A stretch of 64,000 nucleotides of DNA from Allobacillus halotolerans (GTDB taxonomy: Bacteria; Bacillota; Bacilli; Bacillales; Alkalibacillaceae), in NCBI RefSeq assembly GCF_028743495.1, contig NZ_CP117968.1; one strand, 5' to 3'. Position 1 is the first letter of the stretch. Each line of letters opens with the position of its first letter. The notes below the pieces were generated by a model. The model was not told where the DNA came from, ran no database searches, and saw only the letters and a program-made list of their open reading frames with translations. Both the position numbers and the translations under genes were made by a program. Positions 23,809 through 32,857 of this stretch are shown piece after piece.

Positions 23809-25092
23809 ATGAACAAATATACGTTAGTCGCTCTATTGCTGATTTTATGTGTTGGATGCTCGAACAATGAATCCTCGAAAGAATTGCCGGAAATTAATGG
23901 AGATTGGTACGGTGCAATTGAAACGCCAAACGCTCCACTCCCGATTGAGATCACATTCGATCATGACGAAGAGTTAACCGGAACAATTACTATTCCACCC
24001 CAAAATATCCAAGGGTTCAGTTTATCCAACATGAGCTTTCAAGACGAAGAACTTTCCTTTGATATGGAAATTCCTGGACAAGTGATTCGATTCAAATCCA
24101 GTAAAGTTACTTCTGAACTTATTGAAGGTGAATTTCATCAGCAAGGTGCAACTTTTCCGTTTTATTTAGAACGCTCGCCCGAAAATGAATCATCGACTGA
24201 AGACACTGCAAGCGACATCGTTTCCGTTGAAACAAATCATGGAAAATTATCAGGTGAATTATTGCTTCCTGAAAAAGAGACAGGTACAGTCGCATTAATT
24301 ATTCCAGGCTCAGGTCCAACCGATCGAAATGGAAATTCAGCCGCTGGCACGAACAACAGCTTAAAAATGCTCGCGGAATTGCTGCGTGAAGAGAATGTTG
24401 CAAGCTTACGTTACGATAAACGTGGTGCAGGATTAAATCAAGATGCGGTCATTAATGAAGAGAACCTTTCATTTGATGACTTCATTGATGACGCGGTTTT
24501 TTGGTTGGAAGAATTACGAGCAGACGACCGCTTTGAGCGTCTCATTGTCATCGGTCATAGCCAAGGTTCGTTAGTCGGAATGACAGCCGCCCAACAAGTA
24601 GAAATCGATGCCTTTATCTCCTTAGCTGGTGCAGGAAGGCCAATCAATCAAGTACTACAAGAGCAGCTTTCCGCTCAACTTGATGGCGATCTTCTAACAG
24701 AAGCTGAACAAATCATTGAGCAGCTTCGTGATGGCCATCAAGTAGATGATATCAGTCAGCCACTGGAGAGCACTTTTCGCAAAAGTGTTCAACCATTTTT
24801 AATCTCTTGGATGAACTATAATCCGGTGACTGAAATTAGCCAGTTGAGTATTCCAATGTTAATCATCAATGGGTCGACGGACCTTCAAGTGCCTGTCGAA
24901 GCTGCTGAGATGCTCCATTCTAAGGCTCAAGATGCACAATTAAAAATTATTGAAGGCATGAACCATGTATTGAAGCCTGCGCCAATGGAACGAAGCGAAA
25001 ATCTGAAGACATATAACCAACCGAATTTACCTCTTGCAGATGAATTAAAGGAATCCATTAAGGCATTTCTCGCAAAACTCGATGAAGAATGA
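23809..25092 (+). CDS. Lipoprotein alpha/beta hydrolase
   Basis: 427 residues. A lipoprotein signal peptide ends at VGCSNN (Cys near residue 17). An N-terminal beta-rich domain (NGDWYGAIETP, about 28-120) is followed by a serine-hydrolase domain: IPGSGPTDRNG (oxyanion region, near 163), GHSQGS (nucleophile, near 247), LIINGSTDLQVP (acid) and GMNHVLKP (His). The triad looks complete. Such extracellular hydrolases act on esters or peptides; substrate unknown. GAGAGGTG ribosome binding site. Confidence 0.85.
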   Translation: MNKYTLVALLLILCVGCSNNESSKELPEINGDWYGAIETPNAPLPIEITFDHDEELTGTITIPPQNIQGFSLSNMSFQDEELSFDMEIPGQVIRFKSSKVTSELIEGEFHQQGATFPFYLERSPENESSTEDTASDIVSVETNHGKLSGELLLPEKETGTVALIIPGSGPTDRNGNSAAGTNNSLKMLAELLREENVASLRYDKRGAGLNQDAVINEENLSFDDFIDDAVFWLEELRADDRFERLIVIGHSQGSLVGMTAAQQVEIDAFISLAGAGRPINQVLQEQLSAQLDGDLLTEAEQIIEQLRDGHQVDDISQPLESTFRKSVQPFLISWMNYNPVTEISQLSIPMLIINGSTDLQVPVEAAEMLHSKAQDAQLKIIEGMNHVLKPAPMERSENLKTYNQPNLPLADELKESIKAFLAKLDEE

Positions 25093-25126
25093 ATGACTAA
25101 GACTTATCATGAGGAGGAGTTTACAA

Positions 25127-25294
25127 ATGATTTTAAAAACACTTTCAACCTCGTTACTAGCAGGGGTTATATACACGATTATTATGGGAATATTTTTTAA
25201 GAAAAAAGGAATAGATCCCTCAAGAAAATATATAAGTGGTGTCGTATTTACAGTTTGTCTATTTTTCGTTTTATTAGTGTTGGAGGTCTTTTAG
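25127..25294 (+). CDS. Small two-helix membrane protein
   Basis: 55 residues from ATG 25127 behind GAGGAGG (25111-25117), 34 bp after the hydrolase stop. Two hydrophobic helices are joined by a basic loop (FKKKGIDPSRK). Probably co-transcribed with the hydrolase; a terminator follows. No family recognised. Confidence 0.6.
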   Translation: MILKTLSTSLLAGVIYTIIMGIFFKKKGIDPSRKYISGVVFTVCLFFVLLVLEVF

Positions 25295-25343
25295 TCTCTT
25301 CGATGTTTTGGCGTTAATTGAAAATTGCTCAATAGAATATCAA

Positions 25344-25378
25344 AAGAAGAGGCTGCAAGAACCCTCTTCTTTTTTTTT
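25344..25378 (+). terminator. Rho-independent terminator
   Basis: AGAAGAGG / CCTCTTCT stem followed by T9. Confidence 0.88.
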
Positions 25379-25576
25379 GATTAACATTAAGCAATTTACC
25401 TTGCGCTCTCAGTACCCCACTTCATAGTCGAATTATTTTACCCTGGTTTAAAAGTAAATATCACAGGTACACATTTAATTGGAATGGTTTTAACATTTCT
25501 AATTCAATTCTGTTTTTAAGATTAATCCAGGTAGGAAGTGGGAAAATAAAGACAGAAAGAAAGGGGCTGAACAACT

Positions 25577-26434
25577 ATGAAAAAGGTATATTTTGCTCTA
25601 ATGACGTTTCTTATTACAAGCTTTTTAGTCGCATGTAATTCTGGTGAGGAACAGAATGCTAATGATTCCTCAGGAGAAAGTTCTGAATCTCAAGTGGAAA
25701 ATACGGAGAATGGCAACGAGGCTGAAAAAGAAGACACAACTACGGATCAAGGAAATGGCAATGAAACAGATACAAGTGACTCAAAACAACTTTCTGAGAG
25801 TGACATTGTCGGATATGAGTTGCAGATTGATTTAATTAACGAAGAAAAGTATGACTACTCTTATGATTCACAGGATAATGAGTATGAGATCGAAGTAGGA
25901 AATGGAAATACACAAGAGATTACTGGAGAAGACGCAAAAGCTGACTTGGAAGAATTACGTGGATTTGCACATATTGATCCGAATCAGCCGATAGATGATA
26001 TGGTTGAAGCAACATTAAGTCATATCAACATTGATATAACCAATTTAGCGGATTATAAATTGGAAACGAACTATAAGCAAGGACCTCAATATAGCGTTGA
26101 ACATCGAACAGCAAAAGGCCCAGGAAATGGTGAAATTCTTGGTTTTAATCTCTCAGTGACCAAAAACAATAATGATGAATTGGAATATGACTATGAACGA
26201 AGCGGTGAAGCTGTTATCGAAAAAGCGAACGGTGAAGAAACAGAAGGTGCTCACGAAGAAATTGAGAAACTACTGGAAAATGTGAAAATTTCCTCTGACC
26301 AAAGCTTTGCTGAAATAAAGAAAAATGTACTTGGACAGATAGATATCAATGAAAATGACATTCAAGAATTCGAGCTTGAAGTCAAGTACGATAATGAAGA
26401 AGAGATTAACCTAAGTTACGACGTAGACGATTGA
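25577..26434 (+). CDS. Acidic lipoprotein with two YusW-like domains
   Basis: 285 residues. The signal peptide ends at FLVACNS (Cys at 20). Residues about 25-75 are a Glu/Asp/Asn/Ser linker. Two copies of one domain follow: first from VGYELQIDLINEEKYDYSYD, then from LGFNLSVTKNNNDELEYDYE, each ending in a helix with DLEELRGF or EIEKLLEN. This is the YusW-like arrangement. Surface-anchored, function unknown. AAAGGGGC ribosome binding site. Confidence 0.8.
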   Translation: MKKVYFALMTFLITSFLVACNSGEEQNANDSSGESSESQVENTENGNEAEKEDTTTDQGNGNETDTSDSKQLSESDIVGYELQIDLINEEKYDYSYDSQDNEYEIEVGNGNTQEITGEDAKADLEELRGFAHIDPNQPIDDMVEATLSHINIDITNLADYKLETNYKQGPQYSVEHRTAKGPGNGEILGFNLSVTKNNNDELEYDYERSGEAVIEKANGEETEGAHEEIEKLLENVKISSDQSFAEIKKNVLGQIDINENDIQEFELEVKYDNEEEINLSYDVDD

Positions 26435-26447
26435 TGTGTAAATATTT

Positions 26448-26475
26448 CCCGGTGTCTATTACATCGGGATTTTTT
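26448..26475 (+). terminator. Terminator of the YusW-like gene
   Basis: CCCGGTGT / ACATCGGG stem followed by ATTTTTT. Confidence 0.82.
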
Positions 26476-26623
26476 ATGACCATTTGTCAATTTCATTGTT
26501 AAAAACCCGTATAAGTTGGTTTAAGTTTATTTATGTATACCAATATGAGATAATAAATATAAGAATTTTGTCAATATTTCATGTTCATTGGTTCAATATT
26601 TCTATGAGGGGAAAGTGATATCA

Positions 26624-26869
26624 ATGGGAAAATTATCAAAAGTACTAGGTGTGGCCGGTGTTGCTGCTGGAGCGACATATCTGTCAAAAAGCGAAAACCG
26701 TGAGAAGTTAAAAAAGCAGTTAAATAAAGGGCTAAATAAGTTTAACAAAACCGATGTGAAAAGTTGGGGCAAGCCATCGGACGTAGAAGATGCCGAAATG
26801 GTGAGTGAAGGCGCGATGACGAGTGTGCAATACTATAATAAATTACAAGGAAAGTCGCAGGGTGAATAG
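26624..26869 (+). CDS. Small protein with hydrophobic N-terminus, unknown
   Basis: 81 residues. MGKLSKVLGVAGVAAGATYL is a short Gly/Ala-rich hydrophobic segment, followed by a Lys-rich amphipathic part (KKQLNKGLNKFNK) and an acidic tail. It resembles YtxH-type small stress proteins in layout only. ATG 26624 chosen behind AGGGGAAAGTG. A long terminator follows. Confidence 0.6.
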   Translation: MGKLSKVLGVAGVAAGATYLSKSENREKLKKQLNKGLNKFNKTDVKSWGKPSDVEDAEMVSEGAMTSVQYYNKLQGKSQGE

Positions 26870-26911
26870 GCAGTTTAGCTAAACATCAATCGGCATGTTC
26901 AGTAGTAAGGG

Positions 26912-26963
26912 GTCAGTCTCTAACGATGCTAGCAGGAAAGCATTGTTAGAGACTGATTTTTTT
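26912..26963 (+). terminator. Long rho-independent terminator
   Basis: TCAGTCTCTAAC..ATGCT / AGCAT..GTTAGAGACTGA stem, about 18 bp, followed by T7. Confidence 0.9.
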
Positions 26964-27020
26964 AACTGCAAAGATGATTCGCTCGTCACTAAAGAGAATG
27001 TGGTGGTAATAAGCAAAGCC

Positions 27021-27066
27021 AAAAAAGGCTTCAACCATCAATAACTGATGATTGAAGCCTTTTTTT
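27021..27066 (-). terminator. Terminator of the yclNOPQ operon (bidirectional hairpin)
   Basis: GGCTTCAATCATCA / TGATGGTTGAAGCC stem with T runs on both sides, 10 bp after the binding-protein stop. Confidence 0.88.
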
Positions 27067-27074
27067 GTCGTGTC

Positions 27075-28013
27075 TTATTCAATCGCTTCGCTGACAGCAC
27101 CAATCATTTCAGATACTGAAATAATTCCTCCACCAGATAAATACCAGTAGTTTGGATCAAGGTAGACAATTTGGTCTTCTTGATAAGCTGTCGTATTTTC
27201 CATTAATTTGTTTTCGATTGTTTCTTGAGCCATTGGTTGGTCATTGACAACAGCATCCCGGTCGATGACAAATAAGTAGTCTGGATCTAGGTCGACAATG
27301 TATTCAAATGAAACGTTCTGTCCATGCTGAGCAACTTCAACATTCTCGTCAGCTGGTTTTACACCGAATACTTCATGCACCATGCCGAAGCGTGAACCAG
27401 GTCCAAATGCACTGACTTTACCACCGTTTGATAAAACGACAAGTGCATCTTCCTCAGTGTTCTCAGCTTTATCTTGTAGCTCTGTAAGTTGTTCATTCAC
27501 TTTGTCGACTTCTTTTTGCACCTTGTCTTCTTTGTCAAAGATTTTTCCAAGTAAACCAACATTATGTTCAAATGATTCCATATAGTTATCTGTGTCTAAT
27601 TCCACATAAATGGTTGGCGCAATTTCACTGAAATCTTCATAAGCATCTCGTTGACGAGTTGAAATAATAATCAAATCAGGATCCATAGCGTGAATGGCTT
27701 CAAAATCAGGTTCCTTTAAGCCACCGACATGTTCATAGTCTTCAGCGTCATATTCCTCTAAATAAGTTGGTAAAGAATCTTTCGGTACTCCCGCAACAGG
27801 AAGATCCAATGCTTTCATGGAGTCAAGCATACCGAAATCAAAAACAACGACCTTTTCTGGATTCTTTTCAACTTCTACGCCGTCTTCCAGTTTGTGGTCA
27901 ATTGTAATGGTCTCTTTCTCATCGTCAGTATCACCTTGTGCATCGTCCGAACCGCATGCAGCTAAGGCGAAAGTCATTAATCCAATCAATACAATAAACA
28001 GAAACTTTTTCAT
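27075..28013 (-). CDS. yclQ: Siderophore-binding lipoprotein of ABC importer (YclQ-like)
   Basis: 312 residues. The signal peptide ends LAACGSDD (Cys at 20) and the mature protein is a periplasmic-binding fold of the FhuD/FatB class (EKVVVFDFGMLDSMKALDLP ... DPDLIIISTRQRD ... LFVIDRDAV). In B. subtilis YclQ binds petrobactin and other catechol siderophores; the gene order permease, permease, ATPase, binding protein is the same here. ATG at 28013 behind AAAGGATGG. Fur boxes precede the operon at 30775 and 30842. Confidence 0.88.
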   Translation of the reverse strand: MKKFLFIVLIGLMTFALAACGSDDAQGDTDDEKETITIDHKLEDGVEVEKNPEKVVVFDFGMLDSMKALDLPVAGVPKDSLPTYLEEYDAEDYEHVGGLKEPDFEAIHAMDPDLIIISTRQRDAYEDFSEIAPTIYVELDTDNYMESFEHNVGLLGKIFDKEDKVQKEVDKVNEQLTELQDKAENTEEDALVVLSNGGKVSAFGPGSRFGMVHEVFGVKPADENVEVAQHGQNVSFEYIVDLDPDYLFVIDRDAVVNDQPMAQETIENKLMENTTAYQEDQIVYLDPNYWYLSGGGIISVSEMIGAVSEAIE

Positions 28014-28045
28014 CTGTAACCATCCTTTGATTTTTGTTAATTTAA

Positions 28046-28804
28046 TTAAGCAAAATAAACACAAACTCTACATTTATCGATTTGTTTAATCGGAATGTCC
28101 ATATCATATATTTCTTTTAATGTTCCTTGTTCAATGATTTCATTCGTTGGTCCTTGGCGGATGATCTCACCATTTTTCAAAGCAACTACATAGTCTGAAT
28201 AAAATGATGCAAAGTTGATATCATGAATAACGAGAATAACTGTTTTCCCTAATTCATCAACAAGTCGTCTTAATACTTTCATGATTTGTACAGAATGCTT
28301 CATATCCAAGTTGTTTAATGGTTCATCGAGCAAAATATATTCGGTGTCCTGAGCGATGACCATGGCGATGAATGCACGTTGGCGTTGACCACCACTGAGC
28401 TCATCCAAAAATTGATTTTCGATTTCGTGAAGCTCCATAAACGACAACGCTTCATCGACTTTATCCCAGTCCTCTTGAGTCAAATTACCTTGGGAGTAGG
28501 GAAAGCGACCAAAAGATACGAGTTCTCGAATCGTCAGGCGAACATTCAAGTTGTTGGCTTGCTTTAGAATCGCAACCTTTTTGGATAGCTCGTTACTTTT
28601 CCAGCTGTTGATCTCTTTTTTATCGATCATGATTTCACCGACATCATGTTTAATCAGTCGGCTCACGGCTGAGAGTAACGTACTTTTCCCCGCACCATTC
28701 GGCCCAATGAAGGATGTGATTTTTCCTTTTTTAATATTGACGGAAACATTGTCTACAACGGTTTTATCATTATATTTTTTGGATAAGTTTTTTACTTTAA
28801 TCAT
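28046..28804 (-). CDS. yclP: Siderophore ABC importer ATPase (YclP-like)
   Basis: 252 residues of the FecE class. Walker A GPNGAGKST (about 34-42), signature LSGGQRQR (near 138), Walker B YILLDEPLNNLD (near 157), H-loop VIHD (near 193). Overlaps the end of the second permease by 4 bp, so it is translationally coupled. It powers ferric-siderophore uptake with the two permeases. Confidence 0.9.
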   Translation of the reverse strand: MIKVKNLSKKYNDKTVVDNVSVNIKKGKITSFIGPNGAGKSTLLSAVSRLIKHDVGEIMIDKKEINSWKSNELSKKVAILKQANNLNVRLTIRELVSFGRFPYSQGNLTQEDWDKVDEALSFMELHEIENQFLDELSGGQRQRAFIAMVIAQDTEYILLDEPLNNLDMKHSVQIMKVLRRLVDELGKTVILVIHDINFASFYSDYVVALKNGEIIRQGPTNEIIEQGTLKEIYDMDIPIKQIDKCRVCVYFA

Positions 28805-29745
28805 GCTCGACTCTCCTTTAATAGAAGGTAGATGAAGTACACTCCACCGATGAAGTTAATAATGACGCTAATCGTCGTTGAGAAGGTGAAAATTCGTTCA
28901 ACGATCAGCTGGCCAGCCACTAAAGCGATGATGCTGATCAGAATGGCACCAAGAATCAGTATGCGATGTCGATACGTTTTCAAGAACTCATATGCTACGT
29001 TTGCGACCAATAAGCCTAAAAAAGTAATTGGGCCAACGAGAACAGTAGCAACGGAGATCAAGATTGCAATGATGATAAAAAGTCGTTGAACGACCCTGTC
29101 ATAGTCGACACCTAAGTTAATGGCTGTATCTTTTCCAAGCGAAAGAACATCTAAGTATTTTTCGAATTTCAAAAAGTATAATGTCGCTAGTCCCATGATC
29201 AAAAGAGCTACATAAAATAGTTCGGTATTGACGTTATTAAAGCTCGCAAACATTGCATCTTGAACAATTTGAAATTCATTCGGATCAATCAACACTTGCA
29301 TGAAGTCAGATAAACTTGAGAAAAATGTCCCGAAAATCAATCCAATCAATAACAGGAAATAAATATTACCTTCTCGTTTGAATAAAAAATGATAGAGGCC
29401 TAAAGAGAATAAAATCATTAAAATAACAGAGATGAAGAAATTCACATGTTGGTTCATTAAGGTCATATGTGTTGAACCGAATAAAAAGATGATAAACGTT
29501 TGAATCAATAAATAAAGTGAGTCCAACCCAATAATACTTGGTGTCAGAATCCGGTTGTTCGTAATTGTTTGAAAGATAACGGTCGAAAAGGCAATGGCAC
29601 TGCCTGTCAAGATTATCGAAATAATTTTCATCGTACGTTTTGGCAAAATATAATCCCAGTTGCTTCCTAGGTCGGTGAAAAGGAAGGCTAAAATGAGCAC
29701 GACTGCCAAAACGGATAAAATGACTAGTTTGGTTGAATTACGCAT
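28801..29745 (-). CDS. yclO: Siderophore ABC importer permease (YclO-like)
   Basis: 314 residues, FecCD family with about nine or ten helices; ends in LVANVAYEFLKTYRHRILIL and a basic tail. ATG at 29745 is preferred (GGAG 8 bp upstream); the open frame extends 15 codons further into the preceding gene. Overlaps yclN by 8 bp. Confidence 0.88.
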   Translation of the reverse strand: MRNSTKLVILSVLAVVLILAFLFTDLGSNWDYILPKRTMKIISIILTGSAIAFSTVIFQTITNNRILTPSIIGLDSLYLLIQTFIIFLFGSTHMTLMNQHVNFFISVILMILFSLGLYHFLFKREGNIYFLLLIGLIFGTFFSSLSDFMQVLIDPNEFQIVQDAMFASFNNVNTELFYVALLIMGLATLYFLKFEKYLDVLSLGKDTAINLGVDYDRVVQRLFIIIAILISVATVLVGPITFLGLLVANVAYEFLKTYRHRILILGAILISIIALVAGQLIVERIFTFSTTISVIINFIGGVYFIYLLLKESRA

Positions 29746-30688
29746 ATTTCTTTCTCCGTAATAAAAGATAAATGAACATGCCGCTTCCAATCACACCGAC
29801 CGTTAATCCGATTGGAATCTCGTAAGGATAAATCAACACTCTTCCTAAAATGTCACAAAACAAGACAAACACAGCGCCGAGTAAAGCGGTATGTGGTAGA
29901 TTACTACGTAAATTATCTCCCTGATAAATGGAGACGATATTCGGAATGATCAATCCTAAAAATGGAATGACCCCAACTGTCAACACAACGACAGAAGTCG
30001 ATACGGCAACAATGATCAACCCGACATTAACCACTCGTTTATGATTCATTCCAAGGTTAATGGAAAAATCCTCACCCATCCCGGCAATCGTGAACTTATT
30101 CGCAAAAAAGTAAGCGATGAATAGTGCTGGAATACTTATGTATAACAGCTCATAGCTTCCAGATAAGATCATCGAAAAGTCACCTTGCAACCAGGCAGTA
30201 ATCGTTTGAATCATATCGTTTTTATAAGCAAAAAACATTGTGATTGAACCGATGATATTTCCGAACATGATTCCGACCAATGGAATGAATATCGCGTCTT
30301 TGAATTTGATCTTATCGAGTAATTTCATAAATAGAAATGTACCGAGCAAAGCAAAGAAAAAAGCGCTACCTACCCGGAAGAGTGGATTTGCCGCTGAGAA
30401 TGCAAGCATGGATACGAGAATACCTAATCTTGCTGAATCCATCGTTCCAGCCGTCGTTGGAGAAACAAATTTGTTTCGGCTTAACTGCTGCATAATCAAT
30501 CCACAAATGGCCATGCTCGCTCCCGCGATGATGATACTGATTAAACGAGGAAGTCGGCTGTGCAATAAAATCTGTTGCTGAAATTCATTTAAATGGAAAA
30601 TATCAGTTAAGCTAATACTTGAAACTCCGATAAAAACAGAGCTTACTGAGAATACAACTAAAGCGATCACTAAGTATCTAATTTTCAT
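29738..30688 (-). CDS. yclN: Siderophore ABC importer permease (YclN-like)
   Basis: 316 residues, FecCD family. Segments such as SRLPRLISIIIAG, LIMQQLSRNKFVSPTTAGTM and GVIPFLGLIIPNIVSIYQGD closely match what I know of B. subtilis YclN. First gene of the operon. Its ribosome binding site is weak. Fur boxes lie 87 and 154 bp upstream. Confidence 0.9.
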   Translation of the reverse strand: MKIRYLVIALVVFSVSSVFIGVSSISLTDIFHLNEFQQQILLHSRLPRLISIIIAGASMAICGLIMQQLSRNKFVSPTTAGTMDSARLGILVSMLAFSAANPLFRVGSAFFFALLGTFLFMKLLDKIKFKDAIFIPLVGIMFGNIIGSITMFFAYKNDMIQTITAWLQGDFSMILSGSYELLYISIPALFIAYFFANKFTIAGMGEDFSINLGMNHKRVVNVGLIIVAVSTSVVVLTVGVIPFLGLIIPNIVSIYQGDNLRSNLPHTALLGAVFVLFCDILGRVLIYPYEIPIGLTVGVIGSGMFIYLLLRRKKYA

Positions 30689-30774
30689 TGCTAATCATAC
30701 TTTCATTTCGTAATTCCCCTAGGGTTTGCCAATAAAGAAAATGCGCCGTCCTCTTTAAAACTGGTACATGCAAT

Positions 30775-30789
30775 TGATAATGATTATCA
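30775..30789. promoter_or_regulatory. Fur box, perfect 7-1-7
   Basis: TGATAATGATTATCA is a perfect match to the 7-1-7 Fur consensus of Bacillus, located upstream of yclN. It predicts repression when iron is plentiful. Confidence 0.92.
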
Positions 30790-30841
30790 TTGTCGCTAAG
30801 GTAAATATTATAATGAAAGTTTTAAGAAATCAAGAGGTAAA

Positions 30842-30856
30842 TGAAAATTATTCTCA
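30842..30856. promoter_or_regulatory. Second, weaker Fur box
   Basis: TGAAAATTATTCTCA matches 13 of 15 positions of the 7-1-7 consensus, 67 bp upstream of the perfect box. Confidence 0.6.
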
Positions 30857-30963
30857 TTAATATAACATTTTTTGTGAAATGAGAGAGGAGAAAAGTGTAA
30901 CATCAATAATTTTTTCATCATCTGAATTTAAATCAAGTAGTTACTGAATGAAGAACTCCACGA

Positions 30964-31078
30964 CCGATTACATGTAAGAGGAAAGAGTTTGGTCGAAGAG
31001 AACTCGTCTCGACGCCTGATCGAACGCCGAGCAAATGAATTCGGTCCTAGAGAATCCATATCGCTACTTAAGACCAGA
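30964..31078. repeat. Decayed relic of a 52-bp repeat array
   Basis: The segment starting CCGATTACATGTAAGAGGAA at 30964 aligns with the unit of the 42.95 kb array (AAGAGGAGAAAGAG, TTCGGTCGAATAG become AAGAGGAAAGAG, TTTGGTCGAAGAG). A second, more diverged unit follows exactly 52 bp later at 31016 with ATTCGGTCC at the same offset. A third partial unit may follow. No gene is present here. Confidence 0.6.
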
Positions 31079-31129
31079 CGGCAACGATAAAATCAGTCTT
31101 CGCAAACATATTTAAAGGATCTCATCAAA

Positions 31130-31161
31130 ATATCCCTAGCCACTTTTGCGACTAGGGATAT
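31130..31161 (-). terminator. Hairpin after the Cys-rich protein gene
   Basis: Perfect 10-bp stem ATATCCCTAG / CTAGGGATAT with a short T run on the minus strand; probable terminator. Confidence 0.65.
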
Positions 31162-31198
31162 GAAATAATAATTACGTTTAAGGCTCAATGTAACTCTA

Positions 31199-31525
31199 TT
31201 ATGCAACTTGTTTACAAGCTTCCGCACACTTGCGGCAAGCCTCTGCACATTCTTTACAGTGATCATGCTCGTGTTTTTCACATTCTGTTGCACAATCTTC
31301 ACAAACCTGTGCGCAAAGTTGCGCGAGTTCTTTTTTATACTTTGTGTTTTGAGAAAGGGCTTGTTCGAAAAATGCACAGATATCCGCACATTCGCGGTCG
31401 AGCTTGATACATTCAGCCATCATCTTCACATTATCTTCCTGAAGACATGCATCAAAGCAGTGATTACATGCTGCAACACATTCATGAAGTGTTTGAATTA
31501 ATTGTTGATTTTCTTGATGAGACAC
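31199..31525 (-). CDS. Cys-rich four-helix-bundle copper-storage-like protein (Csp3/YhjQ type)
   Basis: 108 residues with about fifteen Cys placed in CxxC or Cx3C-like helical spacing (ACNHCFDAC, LCAQVCEDCATEC, HCKECAEACRKCAEAC). This is the pattern of the cytosolic copper-storage four-helix bundles (Csp3, B. subtilis YhjQ), where Cys thiolates line the core and bind many Cu(I). There is no signal peptide, so storage would be cytosolic. Minus strand with GGAGG; hairpin follows. Confidence 0.85.
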   Translation of the reverse strand: MSHQENQQLIQTLHECVAACNHCFDACLQEDNVKMMAECIKLDRECADICAFFEQALSQNTKYKKELAQLCAQVCEDCATECEKHEHDHCKECAEACRKCAEACKQVA

Positions 31526-31662
31526 GTTTATGACCTCCTTGGATTTTATTTCTTACATAGTGAGTTATCCCCAACCTTTTTGTATTTAAACAGTTTCAGA
31601 AAATTTAATTTATAAAGAATTACTTCAGGCATTCATGATATACTTTCGGTAGGTGATTATTT

Positions 31663-32703
31663 ATGATAACGATTCAAAGCGATCTACGACAATTTCGAGG
31701 GACTCATTATGAACTGGGTTATCGACAAGGCGAAGAATTAAGCGACTCGCCTATCTTAAAGACGCGCCATAAATATTGGAAATTAAAACGACCACGATTC
31801 AACATAGACGTTCAGGAAGCGAAATCAGCTTTTCTGCAATTTGCTCCAAAAATTTGGGATGAATTTGAGGGCATTTCTGACGGATCTAAACAACCACTTG
31901 AGAATATTTTGCGAGACTTTGGTGGATATCGGATGGAACCAGAAAGAAGCGGCTGTTCAGTATTTGTCCAAGATGAATTTTTAGTCAGAAATTATGATTT
32001 TCAACCGGTAACTTACGATGGACGGTATATGGTTTATCAACCGACCGATGGAGGTCTGGCGGTGATTGGACCAAGCTCAAGAGTGACGGGACGAATGGAT
32101 GGCATGAATGAGTACGGCCTAGCGATCGGATACAACTTTACGCATCGTAAAAAAACAAAGGATGGGTTCGTATGCTATATGATCTCGCGAATGATTTTGG
32201 AGCTGTGTGAAAATGTCGATCAAGCCGTTCAGCTCATCAAAGAATTGCCGCATCGAAATGCCTTTAGTTATATTTTACTCGATCAAACTGGTGAGCATTA
32301 TATTATTGAAGCCAGTCCAAGAGATGTAACCGTACGGCAAGCAAGTGAATGTACCAATCACTTTCTCACGCAAGAAAAAGAGAATCGACATCATATCAAA
32401 GAGTCCCAAACACGATTGGACAAAATCAGTGAACTTAAATCTTCGATGCTTTCACCTGAAAAGGCATTTGAAACATTTAATGCGAAGGACAAAGGAATTT
32501 TCTCGGACAATTACAAAAGCTGGTCGGGAACGATTCATACGTCACTATATCAACCGCGAGCGTTGAAAGCATGGATATCACTTGGCGGAAACCAGCAACC
32601 TGAAGTTTTTGATTTTCAACAATGGTTGAAGGGAAATGATTTTCAACAATCAACACTTACAGGAAAACTCGAAACGGATATTCCAATTGCGAATATGGAA
32701 TGA
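31663..32703 (+). CDS. C45-type peptidase / acyl-transferase-like Ntn hydrolase
   Basis: 346 residues. The pattern FRGTHYELGYRQGEEL near the start, then MEPERSGCSVFVQDEFLVRNYDF, places the catalytic Cys in GCS (near residue 99), as in acyl-CoA:6-aminopenicillanic acid acyltransferase-like proteins. MDGMNEYGLAIGYNF and HRNAFSYILLDQTGEHYIIE are further family stretches. It has no signal peptide. It likely hydrolyses an amide; substrate unknown. GGTGAT ribosome binding site is modest. Confidence 0.82.
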   Translation: MITIQSDLRQFRGTHYELGYRQGEELSDSPILKTRHKYWKLKRPRFNIDVQEAKSAFLQFAPKIWDEFEGISDGSKQPLENILRDFGGYRMEPERSGCSVFVQDEFLVRNYDFQPVTYDGRYMVYQPTDGGLAVIGPSSRVTGRMDGMNEYGLAIGYNFTHRKKTKDGFVCYMISRMILELCENVDQAVQLIKELPHRNAFSYILLDQTGEHYIIEASPRDVTVRQASECTNHFLTQEKENRHHIKESQTRLDKISELKSSMLSPEKAFETFNAKDKGIFSDNYKSWSGTIHTSLYQPRALKAWISLGGNQQPEVFDFQQWLKGNDFQQSTLTGKLETDIPIANME

Positions 32704-32857
32704 CAAAGACATGATTGAATATTTCAGGGTGAATTATAGAAGACTTTTATCTATAGTTGATAGAAAAATCGGTTAACCGACTTGTTTATCGGGAAAATGA
32801 CGAACAAGATATTCAAAGAACGGTCATGAGTACATTAAATCAAAAGGAGGAAATTTT

